Assembly (NCBI GenBank): GCA_035048815.1
Contig: JAUCBN010000035.1
Location: forward strand, 10,986,501 to 11,050,500
Reading direction: 5' to 3'
DNA: 64,000 nt
DNA from: Abelmoschus esculentus
Taxonomy: Eukaryota > Streptophyta > Magnoliopsida > Malvales > Malvaceae
How positions within the stretch are numbered: position 1 is the stretch's first letter; each line of letters begins with the position of its first letter. This document shows positions 11,920-23,444 of this stretch, one piece after another. The translations under genes and the position numbers were made by a program. Below the pieces are notes generated by a model. It had not been told where the DNA came from. It saw only the letters and a program-made list of their open reading frames with translations, and searched no databases.

Positions 11920-12024
11920 ATTACTTCCAGAATAAAATATGCAATAAATTATGGTGATTTATGTCTATTAGACAGTGCATGTACTCATACAATACTTAAG
12001 CATAAGAAATATTTTCTCATTTAA
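11920..12024 (+). pseudogene. Copia protease remnant of element A
   Basis: An open stretch ending in LLDSACTHTILKHKKYFLI resembles the Copia aspartic-protease active-site region (D-S-x-x-T-H). The surrounding sequence cannot be read as continuous protein. The equivalent site in element C (about 43600-43680) reads less well, with DNACTHTI. Confidence 0.65.
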
Positions 12025-12254
12025 ATACAAGGGAAAATATGAGTACTATATCTCAAAGTACTAAAATATCTATACTTCGAAAAAGCTCTTAAAAGTTTAT
12101 CTTTGATAGATAATCAATTTGATATGATGTCCTATATCTAAAAATTTGTATTTCCTGAAGTGAATGGTACAAAGCACTTATTAAAAGGTTCATAATTATG
12201 CATATTTTTCCATTTTAAAATATAAGAGAATAATGTGAGTACTATATCCGGAAG

Positions 12255-12563
12255 TATTGAATATTGAAAGAGGGAGAAACAAAGAGAAATAAAGAGAAGC
12301 AAAGAAGAAGATTGATGATATTAACTGTGTAGGCTTGAAGCAAAGAAAGATGCTTAGGTTTGATTTATAGTTGGATTTAACACTCCTAACTGACACTGAA
12401 AGTTCAGTTAGGGAGGTGTAACCAACTAAGGTTCTGGAAGCTTACCAGCTCAGCAGATAACAACCTTCTTCAACAGTAGTTAGGTGAATGGTGATGAGGA
12501 TCCACGTGAATGCATGGGCATTAAATGCTGGCTCGAGTACATGCAGGTACAATTGCACCAATA
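12255..12563 (-). repeat. 3' LTR of Copia element B
   Basis: Near-copy of 17050-17359. It carries a 10-base insertion in its GAGAAATAAAGAGAAGC region and lacks the CTATCCCTTGAAG segment present in the other LTR. Confidence 0.88.
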
Positions 12564-12589
12564 TTCACCCTACTTTCTCTTGTCCTTGT

Positions 12590-14571
12590 TCCTTCCCAGA
12601 TAAAACACATAGATGACTTCTGAGTTCTTGAAAACGAGCTATAGGCAGTGGTTTGGTGAGCACATTTGCTATCTAATGTTGTGCTGGGATATAGTTAACT
12701 TTTAATTGTTGCTGAAGTACCTTCTCTCTTACAAAGTGCAGGTCCAAATCAACATGCTTGGTCTTGGCATGCAAGATTGGATTAGTTGTCATCGCCACAA
12801 CACTGGTGTTGTCACACTAAATCTTAGGCACATCTTCTAGAGACACATTCATATCAGTGAAGACTGATCTCACCCATAGAACTTCTGCTGCAGCATCTGC
12901 TAGACTCTTGTATTCAACCTTCGCTATGGAATGAGACACAGATCTTTGCTTTTTAGAGCTCCATGCTACCATATTTTTGCCAAGGAAAACACAATAACCA
13001 GAGAATGATCTTCGGTCATCAGGGTCACTGTCCCAGTCAGCATCAACAAAGGCACTAATGTCAAGAGTGGAGCTTCTAGCTTCAAACCACAATCCATAAT
13101 CGATCGTACTTCTCAAGTGCCTGAGTATTCTTTTAACTGCTATCCAGTGATCATCAGAGGGTTGTCGCATGTACTGTGAGACTTTGTTCATAGAGTATAC
13201 AATGTCGGGTTTAGTATGACAAATGTACAACAGTGCCCCAACTGTACTTCTATAAAGTTGAACATCTGATTTTGTTGTACCAGACTCTTTGCTCAACTTT
13301 GGAATTACTAGCATAGGAGACTCTACTTTTTTACCATCATGCATGCATGCTTTATACAACAATTCCTTTATAAACTTATGTTGATTCAAGAATAATCCTT
13401 CCTTAACTCTGGTAGCTTCTAAACTAAGAAAATAATGAACCAATCCAAGGTTCTTCAAGGAGAACTTTTCATGTTTTTATTTTTAATAATTCGAATCAGT
13501 TCTTCTGAAGATCCAATGATTAAATGTCATCCACATAAACTGCTACATAAAGAAGATGTGAGTCCTTGCTTCTTATGAAAAGAGAACTATTAGCATATGA
13601 AGACTTAAATCCAAGAACTTGTAGAAATTGTTTAAGTTTACTAAACCAATTTCTAGGTGCCTGTTTGAGACCATAAAGAGCCTTTCTTAGTTCACACACA
13701 ACATTTTCTCCTTCAGCAGATTGCTTTTCGAACCCAGGTGGCTGAATCATGTAAACATCCTCACTCAAGTCTCCCTTTAAGAAAGCATTATTGACATCCA
13801 CTTGATAGACCTGCCAAGACTTAGTAACAACAATAGACACAAGAATATTGACAGTAAAGACTTTAACAACAGGTGAGAAAGTTTCCAAAAAATCAATCCC
13901 TAGAACCTGTGCATACCTTTTTACCATAAGTCTTGCCTTATACCTGTTAATAGTGCCATCAACATTGTATTTGACCCTGAATAACCATTTGCAGCCAATT
14001 ACCTTTCGATTTGTAGGCAATGTTACAAGCTTCCAAGTTTTATTCTTTATTAAAGCATTATACTCCTCACTAACTACTTCTGTCCATCTGATGTTTTTAG
14101 AGCTTCCTTGATTGTATAAGGTATCTTCACTACTTCAATTTGGTAAATCTTTGGTTTAAAAATGTCTGCCTTGCTTCTTGTAATCATGCTGTGTTTGTTA
14201 CTAGGATCAACTACCACTGACCTTTTTGCCCTAGTAACTCTCGAAACTTGGTTGTCCATAATCGAATCTCCTTGCTCAGCTTCAGGATTTACCCCCTCAT
14301 GCTCACATGAATCATTGATAGAGAAATGACCACTACCATCAGCTTCATCTCGAGAACCAATCAAACAATTAAACTCATTTATAGTATTTGAAGTATTAGC
14401 CTCATTATCAACATCATTAATGCGAGAATCAACAGAAGCACCACTAGCACTTAGCCTGCTAATAGGTTCATTTTGAGCAGTCTCAGCTCCACACTCATCA
14501 GTCATAAGATTTGGTGAATCTGAACCAAGTACCTCATTGTTAGATGTAGTGTTTTCTGTTCTGGAAGTCAC
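12590..14571 (-). pseudogene. Reverse transcriptase-RNase H region of Copia element B
   Basis: The minus strand encodes a Copia-type reverse transcriptase (RVT_2) at about 14020-13520 with VIGCKWLFRVKYNVDGTINR, RYKARLMVKRYAQ, QVDVNNAFLKGDL, RKALYGLKQAPRNWF and the catalytic YVDDI. RNase H follows at 13458-12817 with YFLSLEATRVKEGLFLNQHK, SAFVDADWDSDPDDRRSFSG, VAWSSKKQRSVSHSIAKVEY and AEVLWVRS, continuing in frame toward DNTSVVAMTTNP and a final LTKPLPIARFQELRSHL near 12640. A serine/asparagine-rich linker lies upstream (14571-14074). Stops and a frame change near 13460-13520 break it, so it is a pseudogene of the retroelement polyprotein. Confidence 0.9.
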
Positions 14572-14929
14572 AGGATGTTCATCATGTGGACCACGATCAT
14601 TGAATGCAGGTAAAGAAGTATCACAATTCGTGGAGCTTGAGTTTCCTCACCACTTACATATTCATTAGTCTGACCATTTGGATGTGACATATCACTAGAG
14701 ACCCTATTTGATGTAGGAGTAGTTGATGGAACAGAAAGTGATACAGACAAGAATTCTTGAACATTTTCCATATTTTCCTTACTAGCTAAAGATAAACATA
14801 GCTAATCAAACACCACATGTCTAGAGACATACATCCTGCCATCAAAATCCAAGCATTTTTAATCTTGATGTTGAGATGAATAGCCTAAGAATGTGCAAGC
14901 CTTGGACCTGAAACTGAACTTGTGAGAGT

Positions 14930-16060
14930 TGTAAGCCCTTAAGCAAGGGAAACACTTACACCCAATACACGAAGCATGTTAATGTCAGGTTTCTTACCAT
15001 AACGCTTTTTATGTGGGGAAATGTTTTCTAACAATCGTGAAGGTAGTTTGTTAATGAGAAATACAACACTTAAAGCTGCATGTGACCATAGGTGAAGGGG
15101 CATTGAGGCTCGAGCTAGTAAAGTTAACATTGTTTCTGCTATATGTCTGTGTTTTGATTCCACTACCTTTATTGGGAGGTTTTAGGACATGTGATTCTAT
15201 CCTGAATACCTTTTCTAGCTAACTTGGGTTCAAGAGCTTTAAATTCACCACCTCAATCTGATTGTAAAGAAATAATATTTGTCTGGAATTGATTTTGAAC
15301 TAGAAAAAGGAAGAGCTCAAATGTACTAGAAACCTTAGATTTGTTTCTTAACAAGTATAACCAATAGTTTTTGCTATACATGTCAATGAATGTAACATAA
15401 TATTGATACCTGATAACCTCATAGGTTTAGGACCCCACACATCTGTCTCTACCAATTGAAAAGGTTTATCATAAACTGTATCAGACAATGAAAAGGTAAA
15501 TTATGCGTTTTGTCTAGGTGGCAAACATCACACACAGTAGCTAGACTTTTACTAAACATTTCCCTACTACTGCATTAACATGCCATGATGGATGACCAAG
15601 CCTCTGATGCCAAACCCAATATTTAGCATCACGAGAAGACTTGTGCTTATCTTCAGTAATAGTAGCAACAAAAAAAGAAGACCATTGCGAACTCCCATTG
15701 AAACTGTAAAGACCATTTTCCTACTTCCCACGTAACAATACTTTGTTGGTTGTCTCATCCTTTACAAGACAATGATCAGTATGGAATTCAACAAAGACAT
15801 CATTATCAAGAGTAAACTTATAAATGGACAAAAGATTCTTAGTAATGATGGGAACATACAACAAATATGTAAGTTTCAATTTTCTCAATGAAGTTGGAAT
15901 AAAAGTTTATCTAACATTAGAAATTGCAATCGTAGAGCCATCACCTAACAACACTTGACCCTTACCTTAGTAGCCTTATGATTGATGGACAATGTGTGCA
16001 TCATTAATGACATGATGAGTTGCCCCTAAATCAAAATACCACTTGTTCTTATCCTCAAAG
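14930..16060 (-). pseudogene. Protease-integrase region of Copia element B
   Basis: On the minus strand the protease site reads WYFDLGATHHVIND near 16050-16005, with leucine where the usual active site has serine. Further along are pre-integrase pieces (YWVWHQRLGHPSWH near 15625-15580) and the integrase C-terminal part at 15163-14939 (KHRHIAETMLTLLARA, HLWSHAALSVVFLINKLPS). The integrase core between is shifted and carries stops. It belongs to the same polyprotein as the neighbouring gag and polymerase pieces. Confidence 0.82.
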
Positions 16061-16189
16061 AATGGAGCAACTAGAGAGTTCACTTGTGCTGAAGTAAAAG
16101 ATTCTTCAACATGATCAGTTGGAACACATTTGCTTGAGTATTCTCTCACTCCCTAGCTGGAGAAGCAATTCCTTTGTAGGACTGATCAA

Positions 16190-16955
16190 ACCTGTTCCAG
16201 TACCTATCCACAAGATGACCTAGTTTTTCACATAACTGACATTGAGGTCGAGCCTTACCTCGATTGCCATATGCATATCGTGGATTGAAGGACTGTGATC
16301 TAAACTGAGAATTTTAAGATTTATATGCCCGATTATTATTCTCATATCTAGTGACATTAATGCCTATGGGTTGCCTCATTGGATCATTTAGCTTTGTCTC
16401 TTCATCTTTAAGAACTGATACAACAACCTCGAGTGTATAAGGCTCACGACTAGATGTAATCATAGCTGTGAATAGATCAAACTCAGGGGTGAGGCTATTT
16501 AGAATCGTGGCAATTTGTTCAATCTCATATATTGGTCTTCCACACGATGTCAGGAGATCACAAATCTCCTTTATCTGAGTTGTATAATCAACAATCGAGA
16601 GAGTACCTTTTTCATTACTCTCAAGCGAACATGGAGATGCATTACTCTGGTAGCTGAAAGCTTGGAATAGAGTTTGATCACCGTGCTCCAGATCGTAACA
16701 GTTGATTCTGCTCCAACCAATTGAGGTAGCACACTGGTACTAATAGTTGAAAAAAGCCATAATGCAAGTGAACTATCTTGCTTGATAAATCTCTTGTATT
16801 CTGGATTGAAAACCAGACTCCTATCATCATATCGAATAACTTTGGATGAAATTAGAGTGGACGTATCAAGGAAGTGATCAAGATCCTGACCTCTCAACAG
16901 AAGGATGACTTGTTGTCACCAAAGAATAAAATTGGTAGAATCCAGGCAAACGCTG
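16190..16955 (-). pseudogene. Gag region of Copia element B
   Basis: The gag-like frame includes LDSTNFILW near 16945, RGQDLDHFLD, DSSLALWLFSTISTSVLPQL and TVTIWSTVIKLYSKLSATRV (16897-16571), typical of Copia UBN2-type gag. A zinc-knuckle remnant at about 16245-16200 reads CQLCEKLGHLVDRYW, with tyrosine in place of the last cysteine. In-frame stops occur after FILW and within the later part, so no full gag can be made. Confidence 0.85.
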
Positions 16956-17036
16956 ATCTGCTTGGTGTCAAACAGTTACCCATCTGTTACGGAACCCTCA
17001 AATGGAACATTCGAAATAACTTCTTGGGACCTTTCA

Positions 17037-17049
17037 GCCTCTGATACCA
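17037..17049 (-). promoter_or_regulatory. Primer-binding site of Copia element B
   Basis: The minus strand reads TGGTATCAGAGGC immediately beside the right LTR, the classic complement of the 3' end of initiator methionine tRNA used to prime Copia reverse transcription. Confidence 0.92.
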
Positions 17050-17359
17050 TATTGAATATCGAAAGAGGAAGAAACAAAGAGCAACAAAGAAGAAGATGGA
17101 GGATATTAACTGTAGGCTTGAAGCAAAGAAAGATGCTTAGCTATCCCTTGAAGGTTTGATTTATAGTTGCATTTAACACTCCTAACTGACATTGAAAGTT
17201 CAGTTAGGGAGGTGTAATCAACCAAGGTTCTAGAAGCTTACCAGCTCAGCAGATAATAACCTTCTTCAACAGCAGCTAGGTGAATGGTGATGAGAATCCA
17301 CGGGAATGTAGGGGCATTAAATGTTGGCTCGAGTAAATGCAGGTACAGGTGCACCAATA
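17050..17359 (-). repeat. 5' LTR of Copia element B
   Basis: Ends TATTGAATATC and GCACCAATA; adjoins the primer-binding site on its inner side and the GGAAG target duplication on its outer side. Confidence 0.9.
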
Positions 17360-17639
17360 GGAAGTACTAGTATCATAGAAGGCTCCGACTGAGCAAATAT
17401 GTTATTGCGAAATGGAACTTTATTCCATATTTATAGTGCATTATACTTGTTAAAGTCTCAAACAGACTTATTGAATTTAAAAGATATTTGTAGAAATGTA
17501 TTAAGAATATTAGTTAAGGGGATGCTGACTATCTCAATATTATGAGTATAACTCAAGGCAATAAGAAAATCTTGACAAAGTTACATATTATACTGCAGAA
17601 GAATTAGTACAAATTGAAGCTCATACTATTATAAATCAG

Positions 17640-19330
17640 ATGTTTACTAATAATTTTATTTGGCATGATCCGGTTAGGTCATCTAGGTTCTGTTATGATG
17701 CGAAAATTTATTGACATTTTCATGTGATCATTTATTGAAGAATTAAGATTTTTTTCATGATAATTTTTCATGTGATACTTGCTATGAAAGCAATTTAATT
17801 ATTCAATCATCAACAACTAAGATAGGGTGTAAATATATTAATTTTCTAGAACGGATACAAGGTGATATATGTTGGCCCGTACACCTTTCTTAAAGATCAT
17901 CTAGATATTTTACGATTTTTGTCGATGCATCGACTAGATAGTTATATGTATCCTTATTATTAACCCGCAACTTGGTGTTTGCGAAGGTACTCGCTCAGTT
18001 GATAAAATTACAAGCACATTTTCTAAATTATCTTATAAAGATAATCAGTCTTGATAATGTTGATGATAAGTCATTTTATATGTAGTATCACTAATTCGCA
18101 TCAAGCCAACAAATGATCATAAGTTTTCCCCATTACAAATGGTTTTGGTTAGGAACCAAATATTTCTCATCTTAGATTTTTTTGGTGTGCGATATATGTT
18201 CTAATTGCTCTACCACAACGCACAAAGATATTTTTTGTTGGGAATATATATCATATTTAAATATCTTAAGCTTCTGATAGAGAATTTATTTACAAGTTGA
18301 TTTACTGACTATCATTTTAATGAGTTGATTTATCAAACATTATGAAAAGAAAATAAATAGTTGGGAAAAGAAATAAGTTAGAATGAATTATAATTTTCTC
18401 ATTTTGATCCACGTACAACACAATGTGAACTACAAGTTCAAAGGATAATTCATTTAGAAATTAATTTCCAGATGATTTTGCTGACCCTAAAAGAGTGACC
18501 AAGTCACGTATACGAGCTATGAATACTCTGATTAAATTTGAATTCATAGAAGGACAAACTCTAGTTGCTAATGAGACTAACTTACGCCTGAAGCGTAATA
18601 GACAAGTGAGTTCCGAAAATAAAAATTCCTTAAAAAAGAAAAAAGGAGCTATATTTTATGATGGTCTGATCGAGGAATTAATGAATTATAAAATCTTAAG
18701 AAGTGATTAAAAGGTCTCTAACATATACATTGACATGAATCAGGTACCTGATAATAAAGAGATCTCAATAGATATGTCATGTCTAGTAATAAATGGAACT
18801 GAAATTAAATCGATGTCGATAATATATTTGCATGAAATATAGCACTAGAGATTTTATTTAATGATATGGATCATGAACCATTATCAATTGGGTAATGTAA
18901 ACAAAGAAATGATTGACCAACATGAAAGAGGCAATTCAGACGAAAATAAAATCTCTTTCGAAAAGAAAAGTATTTAGGCCTATAGCCCATATATTGAAAT
19001 CTATAAAGCTCGTGGTTTTTTATTATTGTGTATGACGATGATTTGAATATCGTTGAGACTCGTGAAGAGATCTCCTCAAATCCTTGTACATCAACCGACA
19101 TACAAAAAATATTTAAAGAGACTTTACACGCATAACACATATTCATTGGTCACTCTTATGGTTGTTATGACTCTTAATGTAAACGATCCATTCCACCCTC
19201 GAGAAAAGGGTAATGATATTGTTATTCTAAAAGCACCGTATATACATTATTTGATATGGAAGCAACATATCTTAGATGGTCCAAAAATATTATTTAAGTG
19301 CTACGAGATCATTACATTTAAATAATTGTT
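17640..19330 (+). pseudogene. Integrase-polymerase remnant of Copia element A
   Basis: Decayed Copia coding sequence downstream of the nested insertion. A pre-integrase trace lies at about 17658, and 18495-18710 holds a linker with SRIRAMNTLIKFEFIEGQTL and VANETNLRLKRNR as in sister element C. A reverse-transcriptase catalytic-region trace follows near 19030 (YDDDLNIVETREEIS). Compared with element C, about 430 bp of reverse transcriptase is missing at about 19018, where CTCGTGG joins directly to the sequence before the catalytic site. There are many stops and shifts. Confidence 0.75.
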
Positions 19331-19885
19331 ATGCATGAAGTAAAGCCGAAATATGTGTTTGGCCAAACATATCCAGAAGATATGTGAATTACTTTCAGTA
19401 ATTCACAAGATAAGATGCAAGCTATCTTGTGCAGAGATAATGCAAAATTTATATCCCAAGGTGGATATATCAAATGTATATCAAATGTGATAAAGCGAAA
19501 CATATTTTTTTTTAAGTTTCGTCCCTCATGATCTTGAAAAGAATAGTATTCAATAAATAATTTCAAATAATAATTTGGAAGATTTATCCACTAGTGCATA
19601 ATCTACTTCAATATTTGAAGATTGTATTCAATATTGAATTATGAAGATTCAAAGATCTTATGTGATATTTTTATGAGGGAGTAAATACGTGTTGTACTCT
19701 TTTTACCTTAACCGAGGTTTTGTCCCAATGGCTTTTCCTGGTAAGGTTTTTAAGGAGGCAACATGTTATGCATATCAAAGATGTGTGTACTCTTTTTTCT
19801 TCACTAAGAATTATTTTCTCACAGGATTTTTATCTTAGTAAGGTTTTAATGAGTCACATTATCTTAATAGATATCCAAGGGGGAG

Positions 19886-20163
19886 TGTTATGAATATTTT
19901 TATTTGTGGTGGATATCCATATATTAAGTAATACTTTAATGTACTTTATTATTAGAGTTTAATTCTCATTAGAATTAGGACTTTCATCTACTTTATTATT
20001 AGAATTTAATTTCCATTGGAATTAGAACTTTTATCTTATGTCTATAAATATAGATTTTTGGAGAAAGCATTGTATACCCTACTTGAAGAATATAATATAA
20101 GTCTCTCTCTTGTCTCTCATCTTTGTTCATCTTTTATTCTTGTTCTTTACTTTATTCACAAAA
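19886..20163 (+). repeat. 3' LTR of Copia element A
   Basis: Starts TGTTATGAATAT after the polypurine tract at about 19874-19885 and ends just before the ATATT target duplication. It is clearly similar to the 5' LTR but with many substitutions. Confidence 0.88.
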
Positions 20164-20168
20164 ATATT

Positions 20169-21490
20169 CAATTAATTTGATTTTAATTAAAAACTTAATA
20201 AATACAAATTTATTATTTATAAATTCTTTTAATTTAATTTTATTTTTATTAGAAATAATTTAATATTTTTTAATCCACGATAACATCCGAAAGAAAAATA
20301 AAATTGTGATATTGGTGAAAAGTAAAGAAGATATATTTATACTAAATTATTAATATTATATTTTAAGTATATTAATACTATAAATAATATAGATTTATTA
20401 ATATTGAATTATTGCTAATAAATTAAATGTATTGATATAATTTGTAAATATGTATAAAATTATTATTTTTTATATTAAGATTAAATTAATTTAATCTATA
20501 AATATAAAAGATTAATTGAATTAGCAAATGATTTTTTAAACTATCGTGTCATCCCACTTAAGCATTGTTAAGGTTTAGTGATTATTTTATAATAAAATTA
20601 ATAAGTTCAATGATATTTTATAATTTTTGAAAGTTTGATAGCTAAAATAAACATTGAAGCATAGTTTAGTGATATTTTTGAACTCTAGTAAAAAATTAAT
20701 AATATTACATACGAGTTTTTTTATTTCACTAATTATTAAGTGGCACATATTATCTTTTGATTTTGAAAAAATTAAATAAAATTATGCTTAGAAAATGATA
20801 AAATTTCATCCAAACTAATATTTAAGTTGCTCGTTACCTCAAAATTAAATAAAAAATACCCCATTAAGATTTGAGCTATGGACTCATTGCACCAAAGGTC
20901 TTATGTTTAACAAATATGCAAAGTTGGGATCATATTATAATTTCACCAAATTTAAAATTAATTTAAAGTGTATTATCATCTTAAAATTATATTAAAATAA
21001 TAAATAATAAATAAATTTATTTTTTAATTTATTTGAAAATAAAAAAATAATTATTTATTTTTAAAATTAGGTGATACAATAATGAATAAAATAGTAAAAA
21101 ATATATAATCGGATAGCGATGAGAGAGAACATGATGTGGAAAATAAAAAATGTCAAGTAGGCATTGTCATTACTTTTTTGATGGTCGGTGAGCAAATTAG
21201 AAATGAAAGATAACATTAGTGATGTTTTTTTTAAATAATTTGGTAACTAAAATAATAAAGAAACGATAGTTTGGTGACTATTAATGTAATGTACCTTATT
21301 TTAATTATTAAAATTAAAACAGACATCTAACATGGGTGGAATAATATAATAATATTTTTATTATATAAAACCCATACATTTTATTTATTTCGTCCTAATT
21401 TAAATAATTTAATAGATTTGACCCTTTGTGTTTAAAAATGATCAATCTAATTTTATTGTGATAATGTCAAAACAAGGAAAATTATATTAT
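20169..21490. other. A+T-rich stretch without genes
   Basis: No reading frame, RNA gene or defined repeat end is recognised. The sequence is mostly A and T with short homopolymer runs and may be old, eroded transposon DNA. Confidence 0.4.
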
Positions 21491-21725
21491 GGGTAAGTCT
21501 CATCATGTGTCCATGGGACCAACCACTAAAATCACACATCTCATCAATTTTTCCATGTCATATTTTTTTCTCAAGTGAATCTTCAATTGAAAAAATTATT
21601 TTTAAAATGAATTAACAGTAAATATGATGAGTAAAGATTCACTTGAGAAAATATGACATGAAAAACATGATGAAATGAATAATTTTTAGTGGTTGGTCAC
21701 TTGGATGACGGGATAAGAATGACCC
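21491..21725. mobile_element. Foldback MITE
   Basis: The two halves are inverted copies. The left starts GGGTAAGTCTCATCATG and includes ACCAACCACTAAAA, CATGTCATATTTT and CTCAAGTGAATCTT; the right half read from its outer end gives GGGTCATTCTTATC and the same words in the same order. Flanks ATTATATTAT and ATGATATAAT resemble an imperfect 9-10 bp target duplication. At 235 bp with no coding capacity it is a foldback MITE, most likely Mutator-like. Confidence 0.75.
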
Positions 21726-22014
21726 ATGATATAATTTCTTTAAATTAAAACAATAGTTGTATAATAACATTTTTTTTATAAAATAGAGATAAATTACTGA
21801 TAAATTGTTATGTTGAACTTATATTAATTGATTTTAGATGACAATTAGTTTTAAATTAATAAATCTTTTAAAATAAATTTTATTTACTAAGTTAGATTAC
21901 TCATTATGCATTCAAATCAAAAACGTTATTTTAATTAAGTCTAATACTTATGAATGTTTTAGAACAGTTTCGATGAAGATTTCAAAGTTAAAAACACTAA
22001 AAATGTCTTAGGAT

Positions 22015-22315
22015 ACCGATATGGTTCATTGAGTATCAATCCACTTTAAGTACTGATACAACCTAAAACGTATCGATCCTCAATTATTTTTTTTAAAACA
22101 TCAAATGCAAAATGAGTATCAATACAACAATAATTATTCCAATACTTCATAAGGCAAATCTTGAAAAATATTAAGGGAGCACCATTATGGACCTTGTGTA
22201 TACCGTTACCTTAAAGCCTTATGAGATTAAAATAAGCAATTCATGTAACGGTACGAGTCTCTAGTATCGGTAACCATATCTTCATATCAACTCTCGATCT
22301 TTGAGTATCGATACA
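22015..22315. repeat. Palindrome cluster, repeat family X
   Basis: Degenerate GTATCGATAC-type words recur every 30-60 bp: GGATACCGATATGG, GAGTATCAATCC, AGTACTGATACA, CGTATCGATCC, AACGGTACGAG, AGTATCGGTAAC and GAGTATCGATACACC. The pattern recurs at several other places in the window. No protein is encoded. Confidence 0.6.
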
Positions 22316-22739
22316 CCATGCTTTCTAATAGTTTTTTTATATGAATAGATATTCAATCGTCCAACAACCCCATGGTTAAAATTGAAAGAAATGGTGTATA
22401 AATAAGCTCCCAAAGCTACATCAACAACAAGAAGAAAATCATCCAAAAAGTATTCTACAGTATGTAAGTATAGTGAAATCATCTGTCCCCTTGTTTTTCC
22501 CTTCTTCATTTCCATATTTCTACTCAAGATTTGAGGTTTAAAGTTTAATATTTGTTTGTTTGAGTGAAAATCACGTTTTGGTAATTGATGAAAGTTAGTT
22601 AAACATCAAAAGATCAACAAGCAAGGTAAGAAATATTACGTTTGGTGGAGGTTGAGTTTTGTTGGAGGTTACTATGGAAGAATGTGAATGACTGTATTAG
22701 GCTCGATGTACCAATTGATTCTACTTGTCAAGTGTGGAG

Positions 22740-23443
22740 AATTGGTTATTTTGGTGTAATTTTGGTGGAAGCATTAAAACAATGAACACAAGGATTTATA
22801 GTGGTTCAAGTTTCGAACAAGCTCTACATCCACTATCTTAGCTTCCCACTAAGGATTTTTCAAATTTACTCTTGAATTTCTTCCTTGTGAGGAAAAAGGG
22901 GCAAACTTTTACAATTAGATTCACTACCCAAATTTAGCATCTAAAGTTCGCAACTTGAACTTTGAGAATCCTCTCAAACAAGAAAATAAGCAAACTTATA
23001 ATCCTTCTATCAAGGTTGATTTTTGCAGTCTAAGCTATCACCCAATTCTTAATACAATTGAGCATACATAAACATTTTAGCTCACAAGTGTTGTATATAC
23101 AAGAAATAAGAAATTTAGCTCTAAGATATATTTTTGATCATGTTGTTGTTGAAAATGGAAATATTAGTCTTCTCTTGATTGATGCTTGTAGGTTCCTTTT
23201 ATCATCCCAATTTATCTTGTAGTCGTTGGTGACTGTTGAGATTGATTTTGAGCCATTTTGGAGTTAACTTTTAGACCAATTTTTCTTTCTGGTGCAGAGT
23301 GTATCAAAACACGTGATAGTCGTATAGATATCGCTCCTTTGGGAAAGAGCCGTTGAACATGAAATTAAGAACTGTTATCGAAACACCTTGTAGGTGTATC
23401 GATACGCTTTTACTCCCGGTATTAAAATGGTTGTTGCCTATTT
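22740..23443 (+). repeat. Repeat family X, first copy, left part
   Basis: Shares structure with 39290-40230. A CAAGTTTCGAACAAGCTCTA block (here near 22807) corresponds to CAAGCTTCAAACAAGCTTTA near 39376, and in both copies a palindrome-rich tail follows a few hundred bases later. The copy is cut at 23444 by the LTR of Gypsy element D and resumes at about 33539. The family is unclassified; a large LTR-element part is possible. Confidence 0.55.
23342..23443 (+). repeat. 101-bp direct repeat, left copy
   Basis: Near-identical to 33539-33640. Both contain GGAAAGAGCCGTTGAACATG, TGTATCGATACGC-like sequence and a GGTTGTTGCCT end. The pair brackets Gypsy element D and far exceeds a retrotransposon target duplication in length. 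Confidence 0.9.
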
Positions 23444-23444
23444 T

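Larger units (their letters stand above)
12255..17359 (-). mobile_element. Copia LTR retrotransposon B nested in element A
   Basis: A 5.1-kb element on the minus strand with about 310-bp LTRs (12255-12563 and 17050-17359) whose ends are TATTG...CAATA. It is flanked by a perfect GGAAG target duplication (12250-12254 and 17360-17364) made from element A sequence; element C shows the closely matching uninterrupted version of that site. The primer-binding site adjoins the right LTR, which fixes the minus orientation. Gag, protease, integrase, reverse transcriptase and RNase H follow in Copia order, broken by stops and shifts. The LTRs differ by scattered substitutions plus indels, so insertion is not very recent. 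Confidence 0.93.
10116..20163 (+). mobile_element. Copia LTR retrotransposon A, split by element B
   Basis: LTRs starting TGTTATGAATAT occur at 10116 and 19886, flanked by a perfect ATATT target duplication (10111-10115 and 20164-20168). The 5' LTR is followed by CGTTATCAGCACGAGAC-like sequence, also seen after the 5' LTR of sister element C, and the 3' LTR is preceded by the polypurine tract CCAAGGGGGAG. Without the nested element B the length is about 4.9 kb. The interior is heavily decayed, with protease and polymerase-region scraps only. It belongs to the same family as element C at 41910-46736. An Ale/Retrofit-type lineage is likely from LTR size and layout, but this was not tested. Confidence 0.9.

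Noticed and set aside
17037..17049. tRNA-like sequence near 17040 considered as a tRNA gene
   Set aside because: Only 13 bases complementary to a tRNA 3' end are present, directly beside an LTR; it is a primer-binding site.
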